Shown piece after piece: positions 13,454 through 25,534 of a DNA stretch of 64,000 nucleotides. Each line of letters opens with the position of its first letter. Position 1 is the stretch's first letter. Origin of the DNA: Musa acuminata AAA Group (Eukaryota > Streptophyta > Magnoliopsida > Zingiberales > Musaceae); contig NC_088335.1 of the NCBI RefSeq assembly GCF_036884655.1, positions 40,730,501 through 40,794,500 on the forward strand, given 5' to 3'. A program made the translations under genes and the position numbers. The notes below the pieces were generated by a model. The model did not search any database. It was not told where the DNA came from and saw only the letters and a list, made by a program, of their open reading frames with translations.

Positions 13454-16362
13454 ATGCTCAACGACTATGTCGCTGGCAAGTCTTCGGCCAAGATGAGGGC
13501 TCCTAAGATTGCCTCCTCTAGCCTTGTTGCGACGCTCACCTGCCTCCAGTTCGCCTTCGCCATGTACGCCACCTTCCTCCTCTACTACATGAGCCCCTCC
13601 GTCGACCTGCGCAGCAAGGCGGACTTCTCCTGGGCCACCCGCATCGCCCAGCACTGGAAGCAATTCATCGGCCACCCGCATGTGATGTCGAGCATCCAAG
13701 ACATCCCCGCCGTCGTCGACTCGCCCGCTGCGGTCTGCGAGTTCGAACAGATTGATTTCTCGCAGAAGAAATCGGACGACGCACTGATGATCAAGCTGAA
13801 GAGGGAGCTCTACGACGAGGTGTTGGCGTTCCAGAAGGCAAACTCGGGGACCGAGTCCCTCGCGGAGCTCACGAGGATGAAGTCCAAGTGGAGCCGCGGC
13901 GGCCCCAACATCCCCAAGATCACTGTGATCTTGAACCATTTCAAGAGGAAGACGCTGTGTGCTCAGCTGGATTCGTTGCTGAACCAGACACTGCCGTTTC
14001 ATCATCTCTGGGTGCTCTCTTTCGGCAGCCCAAACGAGGTCTCACTGAGACGAATCGTGGAGAGCTACAACAATTCGAGGATCAGCTTCATCAGTTCAAG
14101 CTACGACTTCAAGTACTACGGGAGGTTTCAGATGGCCCTACAGACTGAAGCCGACTTCGTGTATATTCTGGATGACGACATGATTCCTGGCAAGAAGATG
14201 CTGGAGATACTGTCCCATGTCGGAGGGACAGACAAGTACAGGAACTCGGTTCTCGGCAGCATCGGAAGGATCTTGCCTTTCCGGCAGAAGGACTTCACAT
14301 TTCCAAGTTACAGGAAGTTCCTGTCTAAGGAAGCAGGACTGTATCTTCCCGATCCTGCTTACGATATCACCGTCGAAAGGATCGTGCAGGTTGACTTCTT
14401 GTCAAGTTCTTGGTTTCTGTCCGCAGATCTCGTCAAGACGTTGTTCGTGGAGACGCCATTTACTTTCATGACCGGTGAAGACCTGCATCTCAGGTTGTTC
14501 CTCGCCGTTAACTCTGTGAAGCACAAATACAGATTCAGAGGGTTTTTTGTACAGAATTATACTCCATAGATTCACATAATATTTGCTTTCGTGCAGCTAT
14601 CAGCTTCGGAAGTACAGAGACGCAGGATCGTACGTGCTGCCCATAGATCCCAGTGACAAGGACACATGGGGTGACAGTGAGCACAGACTCGCATATGTTT
14701 CCGAGACCACCGTCATCTTCAAGGATGTTGTCCGAGTCCGGGATGACCAATGGTGGCGTGCCTTGTCCGCCGGTTATGTCACTCAGTGGGCTGCCATGTA
14801 CCCTCAGAAAATAGACGCTCTGTTCTACGCCCATTCCCTCGGTGAAGTGAGAGCCCTTGCCCCTCTTCTCGAGAAGTTCCGTACGACTGTAGGAAGGAAA
14901 GCCTACATCGTCGTCTCCGGTGGGAGTTTCTGCTCTTGCCAAGAAGCTGTGACTGTTCTCAGGTGGCCGGAGAACGTTTGCAGGGAGAGGAGGTTCAAGA
15001 TCTTCGACCTGGAAATCGGAGCGATCTCAGGGGCGTCGAACTCGGAGGTTCCGGTGGTGCAGGCGGTGTACTCCAGCCTGAAGGGGCTTCTCAAGATCCA
15101 CAACCCAAGTTTGCTGATCGCAGTCGATGATGTCGATCAAAAAGTGAAGAACGCGCTAAAGATGGCTGCCGAGGGCACTGCAAACGTCACCGCTCTGGTT
15201 CTTCTTCCCAGGGCTGCTGTGCCAAAGGTTCTATGGATGGCTGATCTGCGACCGATTGCATTGCCGAGTAAGACCTCTCGATCGCTCACTGTTAGCAGCA
15301 GCGTCTGTTCTGGAACTTAGCACTAGATTCATGAGCGTTGCAGGTTGGAACCGGATGCGGATCACTGTGAACGTCATCACCCAGAACCGTGCAACCTCTC
15401 TTCGGAGACTTCTTGGATCTCTCCAGAATGCGTATTATCTCGGCGACGAGGTGCGTCTCAGCTTCAACATGGACAGCAAGGTCGACCAGGAGACGCTCAA
15501 GGTGGTCGGGTCCTTTCGATGGGCACAGGGGCCAAAGTTCATTCGCCGTAGGATCATCCATGGCGGGCTGATCCGAGCCGTGAGCGAGAGCTGGTACCCC
15601 TCCGACGACGACGACTTCGGCCTCCTGCTCGAAGATGACATCGAGGTCTCTCCCTACTACTACGTGTGGATCAAGTACGCACTGTTGTCCTACCACTACG
15701 ACCCCCAAGTCTCCCTCCCGGAGCTCGCATCCATCTCCCTGTACACACCCCGGCTGGTGGAGGTGGTGAAAGAGAGGCCCAAATGGAACGCCACCGAGTT
15801 CTTCAAGAAGATCCACCCCAACACACCGTATCTGCACCAGCTCCCCTGCAGTTGGGGGGCCGTGTTCTTCCCCAAGCACTGGAGGGAGTTCTACGCCTAC
15901 ATGAACGCAAGGTTCACCGAGGACGCCAAGCAGAACCCGGTGCAGATCCCCAAGTCGAGGACCAACGGGTGGCAGGCGTCGTGGAAGAAGTTTCTCATCG
16001 ACATGATGTACCTGCGAGGTTACGTCAGCCTCTACCCCAACTTCCCAAACCAAGCAAGCTTCTCGACCAACCACATGGAGCCCGGCGCGCACATCAGCGC
16101 AAAGGACAACGTGGTGAAGCATAACAAGGAGGACTTCGAGGTGCCATTGATGAAGGCCGAGTTCACCAAGTTGCTACCTGCAGGGAAGCTGCCTCCGGCT
16201 AACAAGTTGCCGGTGCTCAACCTGTTCAACCAGGCGGTGTCTTTGAAAGCCTTGAAGGCAGCGGGTGCGAAGCTTCGGCAGGATCTGATCAGCTGCGACG
16301 AGGCGGAGATCGTCACGGTGGATCACAGCACTGGTTTGCCCAGGAATTGCACGAGGTTCTGA
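13454..16362 (+). CDS. Two-domain glycosyltransferase-like type II membrane protein, three exons
   Basis: Exons 13454-14493, 14597-15267 and 15344-16362 (introns 103 and 76 bases, GT-AG) give 909 residues; both junctions split a serine codon and keep frame. It matches a conserved plant family annotated as 'glycosyltransferase family protein 2'; substrate and product are not known to me. A short basic N-terminus is followed by a hydrophobic segment at about residues 22-46, then a lumenal-type domain, the layout of a Golgi type II protein. The first GT-A-like domain has an ILNHFKRKTLCAQLDSLL start and a DDD motif at 240-242. The third exon holds a second one, starting RITVNVITQNRATSLRRLL, with EDD at 667-669; its LLLEDDIEVSP and SWGAVFFP motifs resemble GnT-I-type transferases. 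The frame is open 38 codons further upstream, but this crosses a likely 3' splice site, so the ATG in MLNDYVAGKS is preferred. Confidence 0.92.
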
Positions 16363-17957
16363 ATCACGAGTCCGATGTCAACTTTCTGAAGCTATTTGAA
16401 GAAGTTGTATGATTTTTTGGTTCTTTTACGAGGGGCTAAATAGCTAATCTGTCATCACAAAAGAGTGACAATTTGATGATTGCTTTTGATGAATGCCATG
16501 ACATAGCTATTGCTAAATGAATTGTCAAGTGTAGATGTGTTAACACTTTGATGACAAATCGATTTTGTTTGTACATATAAATCTCATGGCATAGCTATTG
16601 TTGCTAAGTCGGCTTTTTCGATTCTTGTAATCTCATTTATTACACCTTCAGAATGTTTGGAATGGGTGGCGATATGTTTGGTAGCTACCCATTATGGCTG
16701 GCTAGAGTGCAGGCCTTCTTCAGTTGGAAGCTACTTCATCATCGCCGTCTCCCAACATTGGATCGGCTTGCGGTGTTGGAAATCTACGAGCTTAAGCTAT
16801 GCACTTCTTGTAACGTCGATTTTAAATCCATCAAACATATATATTGTTTCATTACTTTGGCTCGTTGGCTTTTTGGTCGGAATTGACTTGACTTACATTT
16901 AAAATTTTTAGAATCTTAATTTGATGGCTTTTGCATTAAAGATTACGTTTGCAAATATATTTATACTTTTAATATGTCTTTGGAGACTGAAATGTGCAAT
17001 CGTGAAATGTTTTGAGAGGTCTGGTTAAATAATATCTTAAAATTTTATTGTAAATATATTATGATTAACATAAATATTATTCGATAAAATTATATTTTAA
17101 AAGTCCACTAAATATTTTATGATAAATTTGACCTTCTCATATTTTTAATATTCATTTAAAAATAAATAAATATTTTTTTTATTTAAATTAATAAGTAAAT
17201 AAATAAAATGAATGAATCTTATAAAAAAAAGTTTCATATGGCTCAAACATATAATAATAAAAAACATAATCATATTATAAATAAATATAAAATAATTTTA
17301 AAAAATAATATTAATCATATTGGTTTCTCACTAAATCATTTTGACAATCTTATAATTGTAGATAAAGTCACAAGATACTTTCAAAATTTAAAAATTTATA
17401 TTCTCATTCTTTAAATATTAAAATACTAATGTTATCATGAGATAGTATGAGTATTTTCTTTTTAGATACTGCATTGAAAATACTACATTGGATTCTAAAG
17501 CTTCTTTGCAAAAACAGATCTTTTATTCAGATGTTGTTTTTAAAAATATGATGTTTGTTTGTTATTAGTTTATTTTTCCAAATCATCTCCTGCATACGTG
17601 TTATGAGGTGAGGTTGACCAAACGTAAGTAAGGGATGTATTAGGAGTTGCAAGTCAACTCCTGATGAATGGATCAAATTAAGCTGTGATGATTCTTGGAA
17701 TCATGAATATGATTGATGATCGTATTGGGTTTATCGCTAAGTGCGATGGTTCTTCTGTTTTTTTTTTTTGGGTTGCAAGTATTTGATCAAGCGAGACAGA
17801 ATTTATTACAAGACAGAAGAAAGCTATCTTGAAAGGACAACATTTGGTTTTTGAGAAGAGTCTCCGTCGACTCCACGTTAAGACGGACTGTATGATGAAG
17901 ATAGATTGATATCAACTCCTTATCCAAGAAAATTTTTAGTTACTATTAGCCATATTT
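16363..17957. other. 3' UTR of the glycosyltransferase gene, then AT-rich intergenic DNA
   Basis: About the first 250 bases are plausible 3' UTR. From about 16900 the DNA is strongly AT-rich, with no recognisable coding or RNA gene. Confidence 0.5.
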
Positions 17958-18528
17958 TGTTGGGTCGGGCTTGGACAATTCGATCTTTTGAGCCCAAATT
18001 AATAATTAAAAGACAAAAGAGGCATGTAATTTAGGACAGAAAAAGAAAAGGATTTTGATTTTTCTTAAACTTTGTGTGTTTTGATCCAAATTATATGTGG
18101 AGAATCCTTACAATAAGCTCTATAATCATAACGGTGCTAATTTATAGTTTACTCTCTCTGAGGTATTTTCTTATTATATCCACTTTGTGAGGCATAGAAT
18201 TTTTATTTTAATAAGATCCATCCTATGTGATAATGATATGCTATTTGAGCCAAGATCTATGTTCTATACAATAATAACTTATTGTAAACCTATTATCATT
18301 ACTATTGATAGTGAAAGTTTAAGATGGACTACGATCCCGTGATTTTTCTCGTATTGGGTTTTTCACGTTAAAAAATTTGGTCTCACTATGTGATTGATTT
18401 ATTGCTCTACTGTTTATGTTATTCTGATTGATATTAGTATTTTTATATTAAGTTGGCATTTTGATGAGGAACCCATTTTGATAGACAAAGACGAAAAAAA
18501 ATTATTTCGCTTTAACAGTTTGTTCACA
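17958..18528 (+). repeat. Diverged solo LTR of the copia family found at 19878-25226, opposite orientation
   Basis: Reading + strand, this segment begins TGTTGGGTCGGGCTTGGACAA and ends near TTTAACAGTTTGTTCACA. It aligns along its length with the reverse complement of the LTRs at 19878-20546 and 24545-25226, sharing for example the stretches TGATTGATTTATTGCTCTA and GATGAGGAACCCATTTTGAT. It lacks a primer-binding site, polypurine tract or coding sequence on either side, so it is a solo LTR. Many substitutions and gaps make it older than the full element. The right boundary is approximate. Confidence 0.75.
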
Positions 18529-19716
18529 ATGTAGGAGTAACAATTTTTTTTAATTTCGGAGGAATTGATATCCTTTGGATTTAACATTTTTTTGTTTGAG
18601 GTATTGTGAACGAAGTTTTTTCTTTCGATTTCATCATTATTATTATTATTTTTGTAAAAACAATAACTTATCGTAAACTAAATATGGGAAGTATAATTCT
18701 TTCTACAAGTTATTTATAACTACAACATTACCAAAATATAAAAAAAATCAAACAATGAAATCCTGATTAGGCAATATCAAAATAAGTCGGATACTTGATT
18801 TAGTCAATTAGTTCAACCCAAATTAGTAGGTCATATGATAATCATATCTTTTGTCTTAAAAATAATCAACTAAGACTAAAGTCCATATCATAGTTTTGCT
18901 TATGCTTCTTTGAACGTATTCTATAGCTTTGAATCAATTCAAAGATCTAGCCTTCAAATGAGCACATAATAATCAAATTAATAACAAAGTATCAAGAATA
19001 AATCTTTTATTATAAGTAAGTTTCTAGCTTTGGTAGACTCGTAGATTATTGACCAAAATCGTATGATATAGACTAATCATGTTAAAGTCAAGACAATATC
19101 AAAATTCGAATTTGATCGATCTCTCCAAAAATATAATCGCTCAATAAAGAAATAAAAAAATTTAGGCCTTTTAAGTTGGAGCTAAATCAGTTAATTATTT
19201 TAATTATTTCAATTCCAACGTGAGACAATTCTACTGGATCTCATTCCATCTATCCTTAAACATGAACAAGCTCTAAATAATTTTTCTCGTTCATGTGGCT
19301 TAATCATACCCTATATTCTCATAAGGGTAGGCCAAATTACAATTAGACTTGTTTTCTTTTTCGCCACTATGGCTAATATCTAACATTGTTTTTACTTGCT
19401 TTTTTCGAAACCTTGTCTTAGAAATTGATTGATGCTAGGTCGAAGTTAACATAGATCATATAGATATTAAGTTATGATCTAAACCCGGTATATTAAAAAA
19501 GTTCAATATCATTACACGGCCATTATCCAACTTCTCTTTCGATCCCTCAATATATATGAATATTCTCTTACACTTCCGACTCCAACTTTTCCTAACTTAA
19601 GTAGGTTTGGTGCCAACCTGCAAATCGACCATTTGCTGGTAGAGAGAGCAGACTTCATGTCGATAAGATTACTTTTACCGCTCTAAAAGATAATATCATG
19701 TTAATCATTTGACGTA
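18529..19716. other. AT-rich intergenic DNA
   Basis: No protein-like frame, RNA gene or clear mobile-element end seen. Decayed repeat DNA is likely but cannot be shown by eye. Confidence 0.4.
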
Positions 19717-19877
19717 TATCACGGACAAACTTCTAAACAGGATGTTTGATATAATACTTATGTATGTTCGTGTCTTTTGTTATGTTCATACTTTGCACAG
19801 CATGTAAAGGGATGGTCGAAGGCTTAATAGTCCCATTTTAGTTGGGTTTGGTGGCCACTTTAGGCTTGTAAATAAAG
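19717..19877 (+). repeat. 5' LTR of the LARD-like element, left part
   Basis: Matches the first ~160 bases of the LTR at 28915-29360, up to AAATAAAG, where the copia element was inserted. Confidence 0.9.
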
Positions 19878-20546
19878 TGTTGGGAAAAACCTGTTAAAGC
19901 GAAATAATTCTTTTCTCTCTTTATGTATCAAAATGGGTTCCTCATCAAAATACCAACTTGATATCAAAATACTAATATCAATCAGCACAGCATAAACAAT
20001 AGAGCAATAAATCAATCACACAGTGAGACTAAATCTTTTAACGTGGAAAACCCAATGTGGGAAAAACCACGGGACCGTAGTCCACCTCAAATTTCCACTA
20101 TCAATAATAATGATAATAGGTCTTCTCTAGAATAACTAGAGGATCAGAATAACATCAAGAACATAGATCTTGGCTCTAGCATATTATCATATAGGATGGA
20201 TCTCCTCGAAAGAAAATTCTAGATATCACAAAGTGGATATAACAGGAAAGTACCTTAGAGAGGGTAAACTGTAGATCAACACCGTTAGGATTGTAGAGTT
20301 TGCTACAAGAATTCTTCACATAAAATTTAGGCCAAAATTGATAACGTTTGGCCACCGATCGTCAAGCAGAAAACTCAAAAACCTTACTTTCTCTCTCTAT
20401 TTCTCTCTCCTCTTTTTCTCTGCACGCTGCCGCACACTGCACGCGCTTACTGTGCTCACCCTAATTTCGTTCACTCTAATCTCCAATTAGTTGATTTGGG
20501 CTTATGACCCAAATTGTCCAAGCCCACATATGGGCTGGACCCAATA
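19878..20546 (-). repeat. 3' LTR of the copia element
   Basis: Begins TGTTGGGAAAAACC on the + strand and ends GGACCCAATA (terminal CA changed to TA). It is a few percent diverged from the 5' LTR, with one short length difference (the 5' LTR has extra bases near 24785). Confidence 0.93.
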
Positions 20547-20560
20547 ATTCTCCCCCTCCA
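20547..20560 (-). other. Polypurine tract of the copia element
   Basis: On the minus strand it reads GGAGGGGGAGAAT directly before the 3' LTR, the usual primer for plus-strand DNA synthesis. Confidence 0.85.
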
Positions 20561-20839
20561 GTTCATATGGTGGGCTGTACCAAGCCCGCTCTTCGCCTAC
20601 ATGCTTCAAGCTTCTCCTTAGGTAAAGACTTTGTCAACATATCTGAACCATTCTCATTGGTATGTACTTTTTCCAATTATAATTCTTTCATCTCAAGCAT
20701 ATCACGAATCCAATGATATCTCACATCAATATGCTTGGATCTAGAATGATATGTTGAATTCTTGGAGAGGTGAATGGCGCTCTGACTATCACAGTAAACA
20801 GTATATCCTTCCTGTTTCAAGCCCAATTTCTGTAGAAAT

Positions 20840-21861
20840 TTTTTCATCCATAAAGTTTCCTTACAGGCTTCAGTAACTGCTATGTATTATGCTTCTGTGG
20901 TTGATAGAGCAACACATTTCTGTAACTTAGACTGCCAAGAAACTGCTCCTCCTGCAAATGTCATCAAGAATCTCGAAGTGGACTTCCTGGAATCAGTATC
21001 ACCTACCATGTCTGCATCTGTGTAACCTTCTAACACAGATTCATCACTGCCAAAACATAAACATAAACTGGAAGTACCTCTTAGATATCTTAATATCAAT
21101 TTCACTACTGCCCAATGTTTCTTTTCAGGATTAGAGAGAAATCGGCTGACAACTTCAACTGCATGAGCTATATCTGGCCTAGTACAAACCATAGCATACA
21201 TCAAACTGCCTACTGCAGATGAGTAAGGCACTTTGGACATTTCTTCTTTTTCTTTCTCACTTGTAGGACATTGTTTCGAACTAAGCTTGAAATGACCTAC
21301 AAGTGGGGAACAAACTGCTTTGGCTTTACTCATGTTGAATCTTTCAAGAACCATTTCAATGTAAGTCTCCTGAGATAGCCAAATCTTCCTTTTTTTCCTA
21401 TCACGAAGAATCTTCATGCCAAGTATTTGTTTCACCGATCCCAAGTCTTTCATGGCAAAAGATTTACTTAGCTCTCTTTTAAGCTTTCCAATTTTTCCAA
21501 CATCATGGCCAACAATCAGCATATCATCAACATATAGCAGTAAAATAATAAAATCATCATATGAAAATTTCTTCATAAACACACAATGATCAAATGTGGT
21601 TCTATCATACCCTTGGCTCCTAATAAAGGAATCAAACTTCTTGTACCACTGTCTAGGTGCCTGTTTGAGTCCATATAAGCTTTTCTTAAGCTTACACACC
21701 AGATTTTCTTTTCCCTTGACTTTAAAACCTTCTGGTTGCTCCATGTAAATTTCTTCTTCTAAGTCACCATGAAGAAATGCTGTTTTCACATCAAGTTGCT
21801 CAACTTCTAAATTCAAACGGGCAGCCAAACCAAGAACAACTCGGATAGAGGACATTTTCAC
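20840..21861 (-). pseudogene. Copia reverse transcriptase and RNase H, broken
   Basis: The minus-strand frame carries a copia reverse transcriptase with VEQLDVKTAFLHGDL (motif A), SLYGLKQAPRQWY and the catalytic YVDD box (LLLYVDDMLIVG). The connection to RNase H follows (PYSSAVGSLMYAMVCTRPDI, then DADMVGDTDSRKSTS). The frame is open for 324 codons but stops inside the RNase H motif, where an expected glutamate codon in STTEA-YIAV is TAA. The upstream part of the domain lies in other frames (21862-22000). Not functional as it stands. Confidence 0.92.
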
Positions 21862-21977
21862 AACTGAGAAAATATTTCTTCAAAGTCAATACCTTTCTTC
21901 TGATTGAATCCTTTCACAACTAGTCGTGCCTTGTATCTCTGTTGTGAGCTATTGTTTTCAGTCTTCAATTTATAAAC

Positions 21978-23660
21978 TCACTTATTCTTGAGAGCTTTAT
22001 TCTCTTTAAGCAACTTTACCAAGTCATAGGTGTGGTTCTCATGCAAAGATCTCATCTCCTCTTGCATGGCTTTAACCCACTTATTCTTATGCTCATAAAG
22101 AATAGCTTCTTGGTAAGTTTCTGGCTCTCCCCCGCCAATAAGCATAACATACTCATGTGGAGTATATCTGGTAGATGGTTGTCGCTCTCTAGTGGATCTT
22201 CTCAATGGAATCTCAACTGGTGGTGGAGGTACTTGTTTAGTTGGTTCAGCATCATCAACTGTAGGAGTATCATCACTTACATTCTCACTATGATCTTCTT
22301 CTTCATCTCCCCCATGATCATTATGAACTACAGGTGAAGGAACTGGACCCAAACTCCAAAGAATATAAACAGAGGTTTCTGGCTTCTCAACATTATCACC
22401 ATCATCAAATAATTGGTCTTCAAAAAACACAACATCTCTGCTTCTAATAATCTTCTTGTTCACTGGATCCCATAATCTGTACCCAAACTCTTCATGACCA
22501 TATCCCAAGAAGATACATGCTTTTGCCTTATTATCAAGCTTGGACCTTTCATGGGAATATGAACAAATGCTTTACACCCAAGAACTCTCAAATGATTATA
22601 AAATATATCTTTTCCTTTCCATACTCTCTCTAGAACATCACCTTCCAGAGGAACTGATGGAGAAAGATTTATCAGGTCAACTACAGTTCTCATAGCCTCC
22701 CCCCAAAATGACTTCGATAACTTGGCGTGGGAAAGTATATACCTAATCATTTCTTCAATGGTTCTGTTCATCCTTTCTGCCACACCGTTCTACTGAGGAG
22801 TTTTAGGAACTATTTTCTCAAGCTTGATTCCATGGAACCTACAATAATTCTCAAAAGGACCCCTGTACTCGCCACCATTATCTGATCAAATACACTTTAG
22901 CTTTCTGCTAGTTTCTCTTTCAACACTGACATGAAACTCCTTGAAAACATCGAGTACTTGGTCTTTAGATTTCAAAACAAAAGCCCAAACTTTTCTAGAA
23001 TGGTCATCAATAAAAGTAACAAAATAAAGAGCACCTCCAAGAGTTCTAGTTTGCATAGTATAGACATCAGTATGAACTAAATCAATAACATCTGATCTTC
23101 TAGATGATGGATATGTCTGAAATGCAACTCTATGTGTTTTTCCAACTAAGCAATGATCACAAGATTTAAGAGATGTACCTTGCAACTCTGGTAAGAACTG
23201 CTTTCTAGCAAGAGTTTGAAATCCTTTCTCGCTGATATAACCAAGCCTCTTGTGCCAAAGATCTATACTTTCACCTTTTTGAATTGCATTAATCTCTCCT
23301 TTGTGTAGCTTAGCTTCCATGACATAAAAAGAGTTAAGCTTCTTTCCTCTTGCCACAATTAGAGAACCTTTAGTGAGTTTCCATTTGCTTTCACCAAAAT
23401 AATGTGCAAATCTCTCATCATCAAGTTTACCTGTAGATATCAAGTTAAGACGAATATCTGGAACATGCCTTACATCTTTGAGTATCAATTTGCTCCCAAT
23501 ACTGGTCTCCAAGCAAATATCTCCAATACCCACAATCTTAGATGTACCACTGTTTCCTATTCTGACATTACCAAAATCACCAACAGTGTAAGATCTAAAG
23601 AAATCACCATGAGAAGTGATATGAAATGAAGCACCGGAGTTAATTACCTAGTTACCGTCC
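21978..23660 (-). pseudogene. Copia protease and integrase, broken
   Basis: The minus-strand region holds the protease start, the GAG-pre-integrase zinc region and the integrase core. The protease box reads INSGAS instead of the family's DSGAS, losing the catalytic aspartate, and a stop lies just before it. In the HHCC zinc region LWHKRLGY replaces the usual LWHKRLGH. Core motifs IDDHSRKVW and SDNGGEY are visible, but a stop directly precedes SDNGGEY and another lies before NGVAERMNRTIEE. A long acidic C-terminal extension follows at 21978-22508. The most damaging changes are G-to-A or C-to-T on the coding strand. Confidence 0.9.
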
Positions 23661-24524
23661 TGAGCTACAAGACTGACACAACTGCCATCAGAAACAATAG
23701 TAATATTACCTTCAGCAGCAACTGTATTGGTCTCTTTCTCATTTTTCTTCATTTCATTCTGTTCTCGCTTCCAAAATCTACACTCTTTCTTCATGTGACC
23801 TGGCCTGTTACAGTGAAAATATTTGATATCTCTTCTAGACTTTAATCTTCCTCTATATCCATGTAGATTTTTGCTATGACTTCTTCCACGTCTTTCTTGT
23901 TTTTCAGTAACAAAAGCACAAGAAGAAGATTCACCCTGTTCTTTTCTTCTGGCATCTTCATTTAGCAAACTATCTTTAACCATATCTATAGTTAGAGTCC
24001 CCTTTGGCGTGGAGTTACAAATAGTCACCACATTTCCCAACTTTCTGGTAAAGAGCTGAGAAGTAATAATTCCTGCATTTTATCATCTATATTCATTTTC
24101 ATAGCAACCAACTTGTTTGCAAGACTCTGAAATAGGCTTATGTGCTCAACAATATTACCACCATCTTTATACTTCAAATTTACAAGCCTTTTGAGGAGAG
24201 AAATTCTATTTCCTACTATTTTCTTCGCAAAGAGGTTTTCTAACCTTTGCCAAACAACATCAGCTCTCGTTTCATCTGAAATATGCTTATGCAAGTTTAT
24301 ATCCATCCATCTTCTAATATAGGCAATGGATTTTCTATGTTGAACTTCCCATTCTTCATCGTCCATAGTAGAAGTTTATCTTTAACCTTGATAGGCTTAT
24401 GCAAATCTTTGCAATAGAGCAAATCTTCCATCAGACGCCTCCAAGTGGAATAATTTGATGAGTTCAATTTAATCATAACATCTGACTCCATTTCAATCAC
24501 ACAAGAAAAACTAGCACCAAACAA
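23648..24524 (-). pseudogene. Copia gag, broken
   Basis: The nucleocapsid-type gag region begins near MESDVMIKLNSSNYSTWR and is split between frames around 24300-24366. The zinc knuckle reads KYFHCNRPGHMKKEC: the first cysteine of C-X2-C-X4-H-X4-C is tyrosine (TAT). The core RISLLKRLVNLKYKDGGNIVEH and LLLSSLPESWE matches copia gag (UBN2-type). It should package element RNA; here it is inactive. Confidence 0.88.
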
Positions 24525-24530
24525 CCTGAT

Positions 24531-24542
24531 GCTCTAATACCA
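24531..24542 (-). other. Primer-binding site of the copia element
   Basis: The minus strand reads TGGTATTAGAGC two bases inside the 5' LTR. It is complementary to the 3' end of plant initiator tRNA-Met except for one T in place of C. Confidence 0.88.
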
Positions 24543-24544
24543 CT

Positions 24545-25226
24545 TGTTGGGAAAAACCCGTTAAAGCGGAATAATTCTTTTTTCTCTTTGTGTATCAAAA
24601 TGAGTTCCTCATCAAAATACCAACTTGATATCAAAATGCTAATATCAAGCAGCACAACATAAACAATAGAGCAATAAATCAATCACACAGTGAGACAAAA
24701 TCTTTTAACATGGAAAACCCAATGTGGGAAAAACCACAGGACCGTAGTCCACCTCAAACTTCAACTATCAATAATAATGATAACAGGTTTACAGCAGGTC
24801 TTCTCTAGAATAACTAGAGGATTGGAATAACATCAAGAATATAGATCTTGACTCTAGCATATCATAATATAGAATGAATTTCCTCAAAAGAGAATTCTAG
24901 GTCTCACAAAGTGGATATAATAGAAAAGTACCTTAGAGAGGGTAAACTGTAGATCAATACTATTAGGATTGTAGAGTTTGCTGCAAGGATTCTCCACATA
25001 AAATTTGGGCCAAAACTGACAACGTTTGGCCACCGATCGTCAAGCAGAAAACTCAAAAACTTAACTTTCTCTCTCTGTTTCTCTCTCCTCTTTTTCTCTG
25101 CACACCGCCGCACACTGCACGCGCTTACTATGTTCTCACCCTAATTTCGTTCTCTCTAATCTCCAATTAGTTGATTTGGGCTTATGGCCCAAATTGTCCA
25201 AGCCCACATATGGGCTGGACCCAACA
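24545..25226 (-). repeat. 5' LTR of the copia element
   Basis: 682 bases, TGTTGGG...CCCAACA, with intact inverted tips. It carries the element's promoter region. Confidence 0.95.
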
Positions 25227-25517
25227 TAAAGGTTGTGTCATGTGGACACTTGTGAGAGATTCTCAGTTTGTAATAGACCATTTTGCCCCTTTATTGTGCA
25301 ACTGATCAGAGCTTATAAAGTCTGTTTATAATTTGCATTGTCTATGAAGTGTTTCCTGGAATGTTTGCTTGTGGATCCCGAGTGAGGCGCTTTCTCTAAC
25401 CCGTTTTCTCTTTTGTAGGTCCTAAGGGACTATGGGAGGTTTCGGGGAGACTGACCTTTGCGGACGGACACGCAAAGGTGCCGCACGACTTAGGAAAAAT
25501 CAGCTAAGTCCGTGATA
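25227..25517 (+). repeat. 5' LTR of the LARD-like element, right part
   Basis: Starts with the duplicated TAAAG and continues the match to the LTR at 28915-29360 to its end (GTCCGTGATA, against GTCCGTGACA in the other LTR). Confidence 0.92.
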
Positions 25518-25519
25518 GA

Positions 25520-25534
25520 TGGTATTAGAGCGGG
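25520..25534 (+). other. Primer-binding site of the LARD-like element
   Basis: TGGTATTAGAGCGGG starts two bases after the 5' LTR and is complementary to initiator tRNA-Met with one mismatch. Confidence 0.85.

Larger units (their letters stand above)
19878..25226 (-). mobile_element. Ty1/copia retrotransposon, complete ends but broken coding
   Basis: LTRs of 669 and 682 bases with TG...CA-type ends, flanked by a perfect 5-base target duplication TAAAG (19873-19877 and 25227-25231). The primer-binding site and polypurine tract show that it reads on the minus strand. The coding order gag, protease, integrase, reverse transcriptase, RNase H is the copia order. It sits inside the 5' LTR of an older LTR element. 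Coding is interrupted by stops and frameshifts, so it cannot move on its own. Confidence 0.95.

Noticed and set aside
13412..14005. 197-codon minus-strand frame across glycosyltransferase exon 1
   Set aside because: Shadow of a GC-rich real exon; the + frame has family motifs and consistent splicing.
15292..16122. 276-codon minus-strand frame across glycosyltransferase exon 3
   Set aside because: Same reason: antisense shadow of a conserved exon.
24531..24542. tRNA gene fragments at several GCTCTGATACCA words
   Set aside because: They are primer-binding sites next to LTRs (24531, 33414, 36808, 39945, 63929), not tRNA genes; no cloverleaf surrounds them.
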